A DNA stretch of 23,377 nucleotides from contig FN648875.1 of the NCBI GenBank assembly GCA_000310025.1, positions 1-23,377 on the forward strand, in the 5' to 3' direction. The notes beneath the pieces are model-generated. The model searched no databases and had not been told where the DNA came from. It worked only from the letters and a program-made list of their open reading frames with translations. The position numbers and the translations under genes were made by a program. Below are positions 10,432 through 20,550 of the stretch, in pieces; the stretch's first letter is position 1, and each line of letters begins with the position of its first letter. This stretch comes from Ectocarpus siliculosus (Eukaryota; Sar; Phaeophyceae; Ectocarpales; Ectocarpaceae).

Positions 10432-11905
10432 TTTCGCAAACCCGCGCCCGTGTCCGACGGCGAGAGTGGACGACTATCATCAGGCTGGAGGCGTCCCCAC
10501 ACAAACCAGGCGAGGTATTTTTTGTCGATCGCAGCGCTCGAAAATTGGTTGCGCTCGATAACAGGAAAAGTGCGAAAAGCTTATCCATTTATTTTCTGTT
10601 TTTAAATAAATGTGGATCTGAAAATATTGGTCGCTGATCTACGCACAAACAGTGAGAACATTCCGCGTCTTCAAATGAAGAGGGCGCGCAAACAGCCCGG
10701 TTGAGGCATCCTTTTCATAAATGCATCGGATTTTCTCTTGAAATCCGTTGAGTCTGTTGCTGTCTCCACGAACGAAACTATGTCCCGCAGGAGGTCGACC
10801 GAAAACGACTCGCGTATTGGGAACACCCAATCCCTCCAATATAACCGTGAATTCGTTCGCGGAGAATGGGCACGTAGTGCGACGAAGGCAAACCACACAC
10901 GAATCGCAGAAGAGATACAGACCATGTAAAACATAATCTGTACAATGGTGCTTTCAGCTCATCACTTTATAGTTTGAGCAGATCCCTCTTTAACGGCGTC
11001 AAGCCGATCCAGCCGTCCAAGCAAGTGATTGCTAGAAATAACTCAAGCCGGGCGCAGGCCTTGAAATTTCGACGTGAGGACGATTGTTTGTTTTCACCCC
11101 CGTCAAACAAGAGTGTTGCGCCGAAAAATACAAACCGTTTTCCGCCACTGAAACTCATTTCGCGAACCTGCGCCCCTCTCGAGGGCGATCATGAACGACC
11201 ATCACGGTGGGCGTCCTCACACAAACCAAGCGATTCCAAATTCCTCAATGGCAACGCTCGAAAAGTAGCGGCACTCGAAACAAATGCGGTCAATATATGA
11301 ATTCATGTAGAATCTTCAATATTGGCCTCGTCTACCATCTTTTGGAAAATGTTTATTTGAATCGGAAAGGCCGGTCTTTGATTCGGGTACGAACAGAAAG
11401 AACGTCTCGTAGTCTTTCGAAGTCGGGGCGGACAACGGCACCTTGAAATTGTCCTCCTCCTAGATTCATCTGACTTTCTCCTGAAATCCGTTGAGTTAAT
11501 CAGGTGCTGTCTTCACGAACGACTTGTGTCCAGCAGGAGGTCGACAGAAAAAAGACTCGCGCGGTGGGAACACTCAATCCCTCCAATGTAACCGGAAATA
11601 AGTTCGGTTCCCGGAGAATGGGCACCTAGTGCCACGAAATCAAACCACACACAAATCGCAGAGGTACAGACCGTGCACAACACAATCTGTCCAGTCGCGC
11701 TTCCAGCTTTCAGCTGATCACAATTAATCGACTTCAAGCCGGACGGGATACCAGCCATCCAAGCGAATGGTCGTCAGAAATAGTTCAAGCAGAGCACAAG
11801 TCTTATGATTTCGTCTTAACGCTGAGTGTTTCTTCACCTCTCCATCGAAAAACGACTTATGCGCCGAAAAACTCAAAACAAACGCTTGCCACTTTGCCGC
11901 CGAAC
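10432..11905. repeat. Diverged tandem duplication with a period of about 740 bp
   Basis: Unit 1 (about 10432-11157) and unit 2 (about 11158-11905) align over their length. Shared blocks include CACACAAACCA.GCGA, GAAATCCGTTGAGT (10740 and 11483), GCAGGAGGTCGAC, CAATCCCTCCAAT, GAGAATGGGCAC and GCGCCGAAAAA (about 11119 and 11860). The offset drifts from 726 to 743. On the minus strand parts of both units give similar peptides, for example LELFL followed by LDGW, and VWF.FVAL.AHSP, but stops and frame changes interrupt them. It could be a decayed coding repeat or a plain segmental duplication. Confidence 0.8.
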
Positions 11906-12277
11906 TGTAACCGCTATATTCTGGTTTGCCCAACTCGTGGTCGCCTAAAAAAGCAAATCTACCTATTGCCGAAAAATGGCCGACTGGTGCATGGCATTCC
12001 CGGCAAAACCAATTCGGAGAAAAGGCAAAACAATAGAAAGAAAAATAACTCTCCTCAGAGGCTACAGGTAAGTGAACGGTCGATGTACGCGAATCATGTG
12101 TGTGTGGGGGGGAGATGAGTGAGAGATCAAGAACATTTGAGAGCCTGGAGAGATGATAGGAGGAAAATTTTGCCCTGCAAAGGGGGAACAGGAGGCAGGG
12201 AAGAAAACACTCTGCCGGCTGTACCACAGGACGAGAAGGTTCAGCCCCATGGAGACTGGATATCATTCCTTTCGACA

Positions 12278-14600
12278 GCAGGAGGCGTCAAAATGCTGAG
12301 GATGGGACACCTTACTTGAGGACATCATCTGCGGACTACATCGTAGGACGAACGAAAAGCTCCATCCGGTGTCATCATGCTGAGGGACAAGAATCCACCT
12401 CGTCTGCCGACTAGTACACAAAAGAACCGCTACCTGGAACTCAAGACGAGAAGCTCGTAAATAAATCGTTGCAGGTCGCAGGAGGCTTAATGGTGTTGAG
12501 GAAGGGAACATGGCATAATAATCTGCAAAGTGCACCACATGACAAGAAGCTTGTGCAACGAATCTTTGCGGGTCGCAGGGGGCGTCATAGTGTTGATGAA
12601 GGGAAAGTTCAACGACCGCATCTTCAGATTACACCGTAGTGCGAACGAAAAAGCTTTATCCGGCATCATGAGCACGAATCATCGATATCGTCTATACCTA
12701 CTGGAGCAAAGGACCTCTACTTGAACGCGAAACGCGAAACTTCTATATCAATCGTTGCAGGTTGCAGGAGGCGTGGGCATGTTGAGGAACTGAAAAGGAC
12801 GTCATCTGCAAACTACACAACAGGACAAGCAGCTTCAAGACAAATAGTTGCAGGTCGCAGGCGGCCTCGTGACGTTGAGGAAGGAAACCCCCAAGAACAT
12901 CAACTGCATCGCCAGACGAACCACAAGTTCCATCCGGTTAGATCATGTTGGTCAAGCGAAAGAAAATAACTGCGTACTGGAGCACAGAACCACTACCTGG
13001 AACGCAGACAGATTACAGTTCCTGGAACACAGATCGGCTACAGTGCCTTGAAGGCAGAACGACCACTACCTGGAACGCAAGGAGATTGTATGTAAATCGT
13101 TGCAGGTCGCAGGTGGCGTGATGATGTTGAGGAAGAGAAATGACGTCGTTTGCAAACCGCATCACAAGACAAGAAGCTTGGAAAACAATATTGGCAGGTC
13201 GCAGGGCGGCCTCGTATCGCTGAGGTAGGAAACCTCAAGGACATCTTCTGCAGACTACACCGCAAGACGAACGAAAAACTTCATCCGGCATCACGAGGAC
13301 AACCAATCGATATCCTATGCCTACTGGAACACACAACCGCTACTACCTGGAACCCAAACCGACTACTACCTGGGACGCAGACCGACAACTACTTGGAATG
13401 CCAACCAAGACGCTTTTAGTATAGAAACCGTCGCAGGTCGCAGGTGGCGTGATGATGTTGAGGAAGGGAAAAATACGTCATCTTCAAACTGCACAACAAG
13501 GACAAGCAGCTTCGAGACGAGCATTTGCAGTCGCAGACAGCGCAATGGTGTTGAGGAGGGAAACCCTCAGGGACATTAACTGCACCGCCAGACGAACCAC
13601 AAGCTCTATCGGATTTGATCATGTTGAGAAAGGGAAAATACATCATCTGCCTACTGGAAGGCAGAACCACTACCTGGAAGTCAGACCAACTACCTGGAAC
13701 GAATGACGACTACCTGGAACCCAGATCGACTAGTACCTGGAACGCAGACCGACTACCTGGAACGCAGATCGGCTGCAGTACCTTCAAAGCAGAACGAAAT
13801 CTATCTGGAACGCAAGGAGCAGATTGCAGTAAATCCTTGTAGGTCGCAGGTGGCGTGATGATGTTGAGGAAGAGACATGACACGAAGTTTGCAAACCGCA
13901 TCACAAGACAAGAAGCTTGGAAAACAATCGTTGCAGGTTGCAGGGCGGCCTCGTAACATTGAAGGAGGAAACCTCAAGGACATCCTCTGCAGACTACCCA
14001 AGGACGAACGAAGAGCTCCATCCGGCATCACGAGGACAACCAATCGATATCATCTGCCTACTGCAACGCATACCGACTACTACCGGGAACACAGAAACAC
14101 TACCTGGAACACAGACCGACCACTACCTGGAACGCAGACCTCGAAGGCCAACCGAGAAGCTTCTTGTAAGAAAACCGTTGCAAGTCGCAGGGGGCGTGAT
14201 AATGTTGAGGAAGGGAAACGGACGTCATCTGCAAACTTCATCACAAGGACAAGCAGCTTCGAGACGAACATTTGCAGGTCGCAGGCAGCGTCATGACGTT
14301 CAGGAAAGAAGACCTCAAGAACAACAACGACCCCGAAAGACGAACCACAACCTCTATCCGATTCGATCATGTTGAGAATAGGAAAGTACTGCACGTATGC
14401 TGCCTACTTGAACGACGAACCACTACCTGGAACTCAGACCGTCTACCTGGATCGCAAGGCTTGTATGTAAGTCGTTACACGCCGTAGGTGGCGTGATGAT
14501 GTTGAGGAAGAGGAATGGTGTCTTCTGCAAACCGCACCACAAGACGGGAATCTTGGGAAACCAATCTTTGCAGGTTGCAGAGGGCCACAAGAAGACGTTA
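12278..14600. repeat. Satellite family 3 with higher-order structure (three modules)
   Basis: Modules A and B, each about 95 bp, start near GTTGCAGGTCGCAGG, continue with GGCGTGATGATGTTGAGGAA and CATCTGCAAACT or CATCTGCAGACT, and carry ACAAGACGAACGAA or ACAAGCAGCTT variants. Module C is a short tandem of about 20 bp, consensus CTACCTGGAACGCAGACCGA. The order A-B-C repeats with A starting near 12756, 13100, 13431, 13836, 14179 and 14475, a period of roughly 300-405 bp set by how many module C copies are present. The first units (about 12278-12540) and the last are more decayed. Frames shift between units, so this is not a coding repeat. Confidence 0.85.
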
Positions 14601-16380
14601 TGTATATTTTCTAAAAGGTACGGGCTGGATCAAGCTTCTGAAAACTACAAGCCCTGGCGACAGCAGTAAAAAGAAACTAAGGACGGAGACCTTCACTCAG
14701 ACCCATGAAGCCTGGGGAGATCACGTTTCGCAGGAGGCTCGGATGTTGGCACGGATGTTGGACGCTTGCATGATGGCGCCTCAATTTCACCTCGTCCAAC
14801 GCTCTCACCCCTCGTAGTGTTTCCTTGTGTTTGATGCATCCGTTCCCGGTCTCCACATACTCTATGAAATCGCCTCCTGCTATAATCTCTGGGTCGCTGA
14901 ATGCATGTCTACAACGTGCGTCCAGTGACCCTCGCTCCTCTCCGCCAGTCTTGTTTGTTGCCATCGACCTTCACTTGCTTGCTGTGGGCAGGAAGAAAAG
15001 GTCGGTGGAAGATGCTGCTACCGCGTCTACTCGGAGTTTCAGTTGGCCGTACGAAGAAAACGAAAAATCTCTTCGAGCGAGGGCAGGGTGCACGAAGATA
15101 CACCCCACACCTACAACTGAAGGTATACATCATCGGGCCTGCAGGGTACGGGGGTCCTCTGAAACCAAGTAACACATGAAGGTCCCAATTGTGATATTTT
15201 AACTTTACTCAAAGGCTACTGCAGCACCACCATTATTGGTTTGGTTTCCTGTTCGACCTGTCTGTCCCCTCTAATAGGTAAGTATCGTTTTCACGTTTCT
15301 TCGTGCAGCAGTATTATAGTAAGGGTTTAGGAATGTACATCATGACATGTGTTTGCTTCAAGGATTTTTTTGTGTGGCTGTTTTGCGGAGCATTTGTTGG
15401 GGTTTACCTACATACATACCAAGATTCCAGTTCTTTTCGTTTGACGACAAGCAGAATGGGAAGTAGACTATAGCCACCCGAGCAAACATACATTGAAAGA
15501 ATATGCTTTCCCTCCGTGGCCCCAGTGCCCACCAAAACCAGGGTTTCCACCCCCTGTGCAAGTCTGTCCAAGTTGCAAGTGCTTCACAGCCCACGCTAAC
15601 CCCACCCACGTATGTGCTGGTATGTGGGAACCATCGTGCTACGCCTATTGTTGCGCACAACAGAAGAACTAGGTTAAAAATAGATTTGAAATGGGGGGGC
15701 TTCACGCTGATATTTCTATTTTCGGGTTGTCAACACCCAGCTGTTGTTGTCTAATCATTTTTCTTGTACGGGAAAACAGCTGGCTCCAGAAACTATACCT
15801 TTATCATCACCCCTTCTACTGTTGCCACCGCTGCAGACACCCCTCTTGCTCCCCCTGTGTCAGGCGAGCGCTAGAGACCTCGTCGCCCCTTTTGTCCGAC
15901 CCTATGCCACGTCAAGCGCAGCACGACATACAATTCCCAGCCCCAATCTAGGACATGCGGTAATCTCCATGGCACCGTGGACATGTATGTGTGTCTTGCA
16001 AAACTACCTAGACTACCCAATCCGCATGTACCCTTCGATTGTGAACATCATGGCACACAGCATCCCTTAACGTTTGCACCGCCCAGTTGCTTTGGTAAAC
16101 CCGTCGCACCACATAGAACATACATGCTGTACTCACGAAAACCCCCTTCGCCTCGTAGTTTTCAGGTGTAGAATGTTTTCGATAACGTTATTTTGCACGC
16201 CTGTCGGTGCGATCGAGTATGTCTTTAGAAAACTGTTCGACCATTTGGGGATGTACAAGTCAGCATCAACGGCAGCAATTCGGTGCTGAAACACCATAGT
16301 CCCGGTCGAAGGATTAGGATTTTGATTCGACCGGCGATCATATCGTTTGGCAAGGTAAAGAACCTTGGATCGGGGGCAGG
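14601..16380. other. Upstream flank of the CRAL-TRIO gene; no exon recognised
   Basis: If the gene's N-terminal exons are in this window they should be here or further left. I looked in all three plus frames for a CRAL-TRIO N-terminal helix pattern of the RFLRAR type and did not find one. A strong donor-like AG/GTAAGTAT occurs at 15278, but the sequence before it has stops in every plausible frame, so at best it ends a 5' UTR exon. A frame ending at 15179 with a short IIGPAGYGG stretch has no other support. Confidence 0.4.
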
Positions 16381-16429
16381 CCAGTTATCTACGTTGTCGT
16401 ACGTTTCTCATGGAATTTTTCGTGGAGTT

Positions 16430-16760
16430 CCATGGACCACGATGGACGTCCACGGAACGGTCTAAGGACTTATATGGGCTTCCATGGAGACAGCGACAAG
16501 TGTGATGGAAGTCCATGGAAGTCGTCCATGGAATTCCGTGAAAGGTTTCATGGCGGCAGTCCATGAAACATTCCACGGACGTCCACGTCATCTTCTGATT
16601 AAGTCGAAATGTTTTCCGACAAACGAAATCCGTGGGCATCCATTAACAGTCATGGATGTTCGTGAATGTTCACGAAACGCTCTCATGGAAAACCATTGGA
16701 CTTCCATGGAATTCACTGGAACTCCATACACTTCTATATGCAGGCCATGGAATTCCATGG
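16430..16760. repeat. Cluster of palindromic CCATGG-type motifs
   Basis: CCATGG occurs seven times: 16430, 16482, 16513, 16526, 16704, 16745 and 16755. Most copies are embedded in longer palindromes such as TTCCATGGAA or CCATGGAATTCCATGG. Between them are degenerate relatives such as GTCCACGGA, GTTCACGAA and GTCCATGAAA. One copy per 4 kb would be expected by chance. The cluster ends 21 bases before the first recognised exon of the CRAL-TRIO gene, so it is probably in an intron, where it could form long imperfect hairpins. Confidence 0.8.
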
Positions 16761-16781
16761 GATGTACTCCCTTAACAACAG

Positions 16782-18864
16782 GTTTGCGCTAATAAAGAGC
16801 AAGTACGCCCACTGCTTTCACCTCCCGGACAAGGATGGGCGGGTGACTTACTACGAGAGACCTGGCATGTCTGACATTGCTGAGCTCAAGAGGCTGGTCA
16901 TCACAAAGTCGGAACTGCTGGACCACTACGTGTACTGCATGGAGTACTTGTGGAAGGTGACAGGATGACCGACTGAGTCCTGCACAAGGAGCCTTTTCCT
17001 TTTTTTGGATGTCGTGCGTATTGTGCCCTGCGATTGTTCTGCGACCCGCCTCATGCCTTGGTTGCATTTTCAGTATTGTTTTGTTTCTGTTGTCCTGTTT
17101 TCCGTACGGGTTGCCACAGGTGCTCCAGCCCAGGCAAAGCCAGCGCATCACAATTGTGATCGACTTGGCCGGGGTGAGGTTCAGGGACCTCGTCGGCGAG
17201 TCGTTGGCGTTTCTCAAGACCAGCGTGGGCATGATGTCGAGGCACTATCCGCAGCGCTCGTTCAAGGTGAACCTTGTGATGTGTCTTGTGTGCACCGCGA
17301 CGGGTTGCTCTACCTACTACGTTGAAGTCCATGCAGTAGCAGTGTGGAACCCTTTGGACCCTGTGATCTAAACGCACATGTTGAACCCTACGGTGAAGGG
17401 AAGGGAGCGGATTCAAATCCCAGAGGGACAAGAGAAGAAGCAGACGCTTGCTCTTGAGTGTAACATGTTCGACTTGCTTGTTAACGAGGGAAAGCGTTGT
17501 GGAACGCGCTTGTCGCGATAGCATCAAAGACTTGAACAGAACCACAGGATACCTGATTTGACACCGCATTGTGGCTCGTCACTAGAGAGGCGAGACCTTG
17601 CGGTAGGCGCCTACTGCGTGCTCGACGTTGAATGACGAGAGTCATGAATCGCTTGAAATATGTTGGTTGTAGCCTCGTTTGTGTCGCCTCCTTTTTTCTT
17701 GCCCAGGTATGATAAAAGTGTCCTTCCTATATGTATGTATATATATTTTTTGTCTTCACTTCAAATCAGCGCTCACAGCACTAGTGCCGTTTACTCCAAC
17801 CCGTGGTCACACAGAAGAGCCCCTCTCTACCCTCCTCTCCTGCGGTACTTTGCCTTCGATTTTTAATGCGAGAAGAGTTCAGCACTCTCTTCCCTCAGAC
17901 CAGGAGCGGAAGCGAGAGAAAACTCACTTTGCAAGAATAGCTCGCCTATGCCGGGATTCGAACCCCTGACCTGACCTCCAGAAGGTTTCGCGGATACCAA
18001 CTAGACCACCGGGACGACCGGATTTTCCCATGGGCTATACCCGTGTTTTTGTTCTTCCGTGACCCATTTTTTTTTAACTACTCTATATCGTATGGTGCGT
18101 CGCCGCCCAGTCGGAGATTCTATCTTCAAGACCGTTTTTTGTTGTTGTCAAATGTGCTGGGATTTTTAGTGGTACAATACATCGCTGCCAGGGATCCGTC
18201 GACGCCGGAAACTGATGCCGTGTGGTAATCAGCAGCTTCAAATACTGATGCCCCTCCATTATTGGTCGCTTTCGTCGCGCTCTGCTACTGTGTTCGCAGA
18301 TTATGATCCTGAATGCGCCGTCGTTCTTCAACTCGGTGTTCGCGCTAGTGAAACCGATGCTGAACGAGGCGACCAAGAAAAAGATCGACCTGCTGCCCGT
18401 CGCCAACGTGGGGGAGGAGATGCTAAAGGTCATTCCATCCGAGCACCTTCTTCTGCATTACGGTAGAGCGGGAGAGGTGAGGGCAACAGGATCGTTGTGC
18501 CACTGCCGCCGTTGCTGCGTGCTGCTGATTTTTTTGTGCTGTTCCCGGTGTTCCTAAGGACGAAAAAAGAAACCCGCGCTATATTTGAAACACCCGGGGC
18601 AGAGAAACAACGTGGTGACTGGAATAAAGTAAGGCCCAGCACGTGACCCTCCAGAGTCACCCCAAGGGACCTGCCCGGGCTCATATCGCCGAGTGTTTTC
18701 TCGAACATGAAAAGCTGCTGTTAACCCATTGTTTTGCCTCGTTGATGCTTTTCGTTTTCTCCCTGAAGGTGGCGTTGGGAAGCTCTCCGCAAGAACTGGC
18801 GATGCTGGCCCACGTGGAAAAGATGCTGGCAGAGAATGGTCAAATCATGCAGAAAGCTTCCTGA
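16782..18864 (+). CDS. CRAL-TRIO (Sec14-like) lipid-binding protein, 5' part not found
   Basis: Four exons are read as 16782-16956, 17120-17266, 18300-18476 and 18769-18864. All three introns are GT-AG with GTGA donors and pyrimidine-rich acceptors, and joins after the first are in phase 0. They give 197 residues. Sec14-type landmarks appear in family order: HLPDKDGRVTYYERPG (residues 13-28), TIVIDLAGV (69-77), MMSRHYPQRS, NAPSFF with VKPML (112-128), HYG (160-162) and a C-terminal SSPQELAML stretch. Sec14-like proteins bind phospholipids or other hydrophobic ligands in the CRAL-TRIO pocket and take part in membrane trafficking and phosphoinositide supply. The ligand here cannot be read from sequence. 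The first exon opens in mid-codon, so roughly 80-100 N-terminal residues, including the CRAL-TRIO N helices, must lie upstream, or the gene is truncated. An AATAAA overlaps the stop codon. Confidence 0.85.
17267..18299 (+). other. Intron 2 of the CRAL-TRIO gene (1033 bp)
   Basis: The donor is AAG/GTGAAC at 17267 and the acceptor is TTCGCAG ending at 18299. The flanking exons join as HYPQRSFK/IMILNAP, matching the uninterrupted family sequence, so no exon is missing between them. The intron is three to six times longer than its neighbours and carries an antisense tRNA-like sequence, suggesting growth by insertion. Confidence 0.75.
17949..18016 (-). pseudogene. tRNA-like sequence (tRNA pseudogene or SINE head)
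   Basis: Read on the minus strand, the stretch contains an A box TGGTCTAGTTGG and a perfect B box GGTTCGAATCC, about 35 nt apart, the two internal RNA polymerase III promoter elements of tRNA genes. The fold is poor. Only three T-stem pairs form, the presumed acceptor halves GTCCCGG and CATAGGC do not pair, and the anticodon stem is weak (an ACC/GGT stem would present CTG). No CCA follows. It is therefore not called as a functional tRNA. A tRNA-derived SINE inserted antisense in intron 2, or a decayed tRNA, fits best. I could not find a poly(A) tail or target duplication. Confidence 0.5.
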
Positions 18865-18902
18865 ATAAACCGAATGGTCAAAGCATGCGGAAAGCTTCCT
18901 GA
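18835..18902 (+). repeat. 30-nt tandem duplication across the stop codon
   Basis: Bases 18835-18864, the last codons and TGA of the CRAL-TRIO gene, are repeated at 18873-18902 with two substitutions (offset 38). The copies begin AATGGTCAAA and end GAAAGCTTCCTGA. The offset is not a multiple of three, and the gene's own stop precedes the second copy, so the protein is unaffected. Confidence 0.85.
18864..18869 (+). promoter_or_regulatory. AATAAA overlapping the stop codon
   Basis: The A of the TGA stop (18862-18864) is the first base of an AATAAA hexamer. In animals and some other eukaryotes this hexamer directs polyadenylation 10-30 nt downstream, which would give an extremely short 3' UTR. 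Whether this organism uses AATAAA is unknown. Confidence 0.3.
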
Positions 18903-20028
18903 TACTCCTACCGAACTTCGGGAGGCCTGAAATGAAGACAGCGTTTTCTTGAGCTTGGCGACGCTCGCTTTGCCGACTTGGTTGAGGCTAGTGTGCTACA
19001 GCCGTGCTGGACAGGCCGAGTGCAGAAATGCTCTGAGACAGAGCAACGGAGGCCTTTTAACACTGCTGCCCTCTCCATGCGGTTGATTTTGTAGTTTTCG
19101 TTGGGTCGCGTGTTTGATGGAGCGGTTTATAGTTTCGTTCATCGGTGGAGGTTAGAGCAAGAGGGATCAAACGATTTTAGGGAACCGCGATAGAGGAGAC
19201 AGATAGCCAAACAGAAAAACGTTGTTTACATCGGCTGCCGGAGGTGGGAAGTCAAAACGAAACGTGTGTTGCTTTTTTTTTTAGTCTTTGCAGCCTTTCT
19301 TTGTCATATCTACGAGTCGGGTACGCTTTCCTTTGAACCTTGTGGAGATTGGTGTTGTCGTGGCGGTAGCGCCAACGCAGTCTGTGTTATTGGGTGTGGC
19401 CGGGGGTGTATGACAGAAGCACGGCTCGAACATGCTTCGTGTTGGGAGGGTTACGGAGAGGTCGCCATCATATTTTGCTTGTGTTGGTGGTGGGTTTGGT
19501 GTTCAGGTATGCGTATGTATGTAGATAGCACGATAGGTGCTGCCGTACAACCAGCGTAGTCTAAGGTAAGTGCGGTGGGTCCAAGAAAAATATCAGCGTA
19601 GCGGATTCTGAGATCTGCTTCTTGCCGGTGTGGTAACTGCATCCTGGTGCGGTTGTTGGTGTTGGATCAGCATGTGACCGCCGTGCTACATTCATGTTGA
19701 TCCGAACGTTGCTGTTGCTGTGAAAATTTGTGCACACAACCAAAGAACGGCAAAGATGCTCTCAAGAGTTCCTCGATGACGAACAGACGGTCAAGTTTTG
19801 CTGCTTGTTTTTTGTCCGGTATGGGGATCCAAGCGCTAGAACAATGGTATCCGTTGGCGGCGTTGGCTTGGGATGGGCTAAAATCACCTGGGTTTGTGTA
19901 CGGCAGCTTGAAAACCCAGCGTTAAGGTTAAGAGGGCTGTAAAATCGCGTCGGGGCTCGGTGTCATGGTGGTACACTAATATTTTCAGGGTGATGGATTG
20001 GTAAGACCTGGGTCAGCAGGGACGTTTT
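18903..20028. other. Region between the CRAL-TRIO gene and the retroelement; no supported gene
   Basis: Two weak candidates are present. A 97-codon frame at 19266-19559 starts with a hydrophobic stretch like a signal peptide and is rich in Cys, but the hydrophobic stretch is encoded by a pyrimidine tract with AG ends that looks like intron sequence. Two overlapping frames at 19728-19942 have no family resemblance. Donor-like AG/GTAAGTG occurs at 19564 without a matching exon. I call none of these. Confidence 0.4.
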
Positions 20029-20102
20029 CTGTTGTATTCTTATCCCTTACCCAGATCATTCAATGTAAGTATTGGATTTGGTTGGGTGAGGCCTCCTGCG
20101 CC
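20029..20102 (-). repeat. Direct repeat B2 of the retroelement (74 bp)
   Basis: These 74 bases are identical to 20372-20445, starting CTGTTGTATTC and ending GGCCTCCTGCGCC in plus-strand reading. Bases on either side differ, so the boundary is sharp. It is the outermost repeat and probably marks the element's 3' end. Its GATCATTCAA and GAGGCCTCCTGC form the left arms of nested inverted repeats with the adjoining A2 segment. Confidence 0.8.
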
Positions 20103-20171
20103 TGCAGGAGGGCCTCGCCACAAGTAACCCTTTGGGCTGGGTGTACCCAGGCCCAAAGTGTTTGAATGATC
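20054..20171. repeat. Nested inverted repeats at the B2/A2 junction
   Basis: Three pairings sit one inside another or side by side. The outer one is GATCATTCAA (20054-20063) with TTGAATGATC (20162-20171). Next, GAGGCCTCCTGC pairs with GCAGGAGGGCCTC (about 20088-20116), with one bulged G. Third, CTTTGGGCTGGGT (20130-20142) pairs with ACCCAGGCCCAAAG (20145-20158). The second hairpin straddles the end of the 74-bp repeat at 20102, so its two arms come from different modules of the element. The structure could be a replication or recombination signal. Confidence 0.7.
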
Positions 20172-20371
20172 AGCAAGTTCATGAATATAGTAAGCATTGT
20201 GTAGGGCGGGTGGGATGGTCTCAAATATACCCCTTCTTCTCTGCTCCGGCGTATTTCGGGAGAGAAAAGGGGGACTGAACTAGGTGGGGTCATTTTCCAA
20301 CATCCTTTCTGGAATATCTGACTCTTCTCGATTTCGTTCCGAAATCTAGATGCGTCTCAAATCCGAGATTA
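20103..20371 (-). repeat. Putative A2 segment of the split direct repeats
   Basis: This is the 269-bp spacer between the two 74-bp repeats. In PAT/Ngaro-type elements the corresponding segment matches the extreme 5' end (A1), which here would lie beyond the right edge, so the assignment is by position only. No ORF of note is present. Confidence 0.5.
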
Positions 20372-20445
20372 CTGTTGTATTCTTATCCCTTACCCAGATC
20401 ATTCAATGTAAGTATTGGATTTGGTTGGGTGAGGCCTCCTGCGCC
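20372..20445 (-). repeat. Direct repeat B1 of the retroelement (74 bp)
   Basis: This copy is identical to 20029-20102 at all 74 positions. It lies about 105 bp downstream of the recombinase stop codon. Because the two copies should be made from one template at integration, their identity points to a recent insertion. Confidence 0.8.
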
Positions 20446-20550
20446 GGTCTGTGGTCCCGCCCATTACTTTCTTGTTAATTATCCGATCTGTCACATCTTA
20501 TTTATTGACCACTCACGCCTCTAAGCTAGGTCTCGCCCACCCAAACTTTC

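Noticed and set aside
11724-12266. 180-codon minus-strand frame
   Set aside because: It spans the end of the 740-bp duplication and unrelated flank, has no known domain, and is low-complexity Ser/Phe/His-rich sequence. It is treated only as part of the duplication.
13877-14375. Overlapping plus-strand frames of 139 and 152 codons
   Set aside because: Both are satellite family 3 read in different phases, and the repeat changes frame from unit to unit.
14677-14964. Minus-strand frame with a protein-like stretch (GGDFIEYVETGNG)
   Set aside because: There is no extension by splicing, no family resemblance and an overlapping plus frame of similar length.
17009-17569. Overlapping frames on both strands over CRAL-TRIO exon 2
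   Set aside because: These are shadows of the exon. Only the plus frame of 17120-17266 continues the CRAL-TRIO motif order.
19266-19559. 97-codon Cys-rich frame with an apparent signal peptide
   Set aside because: The hydrophobic start is encoded by a pyrimidine tract with TTTTAG and TTTGCAG ends, more like a splice acceptor region. There is no family match.
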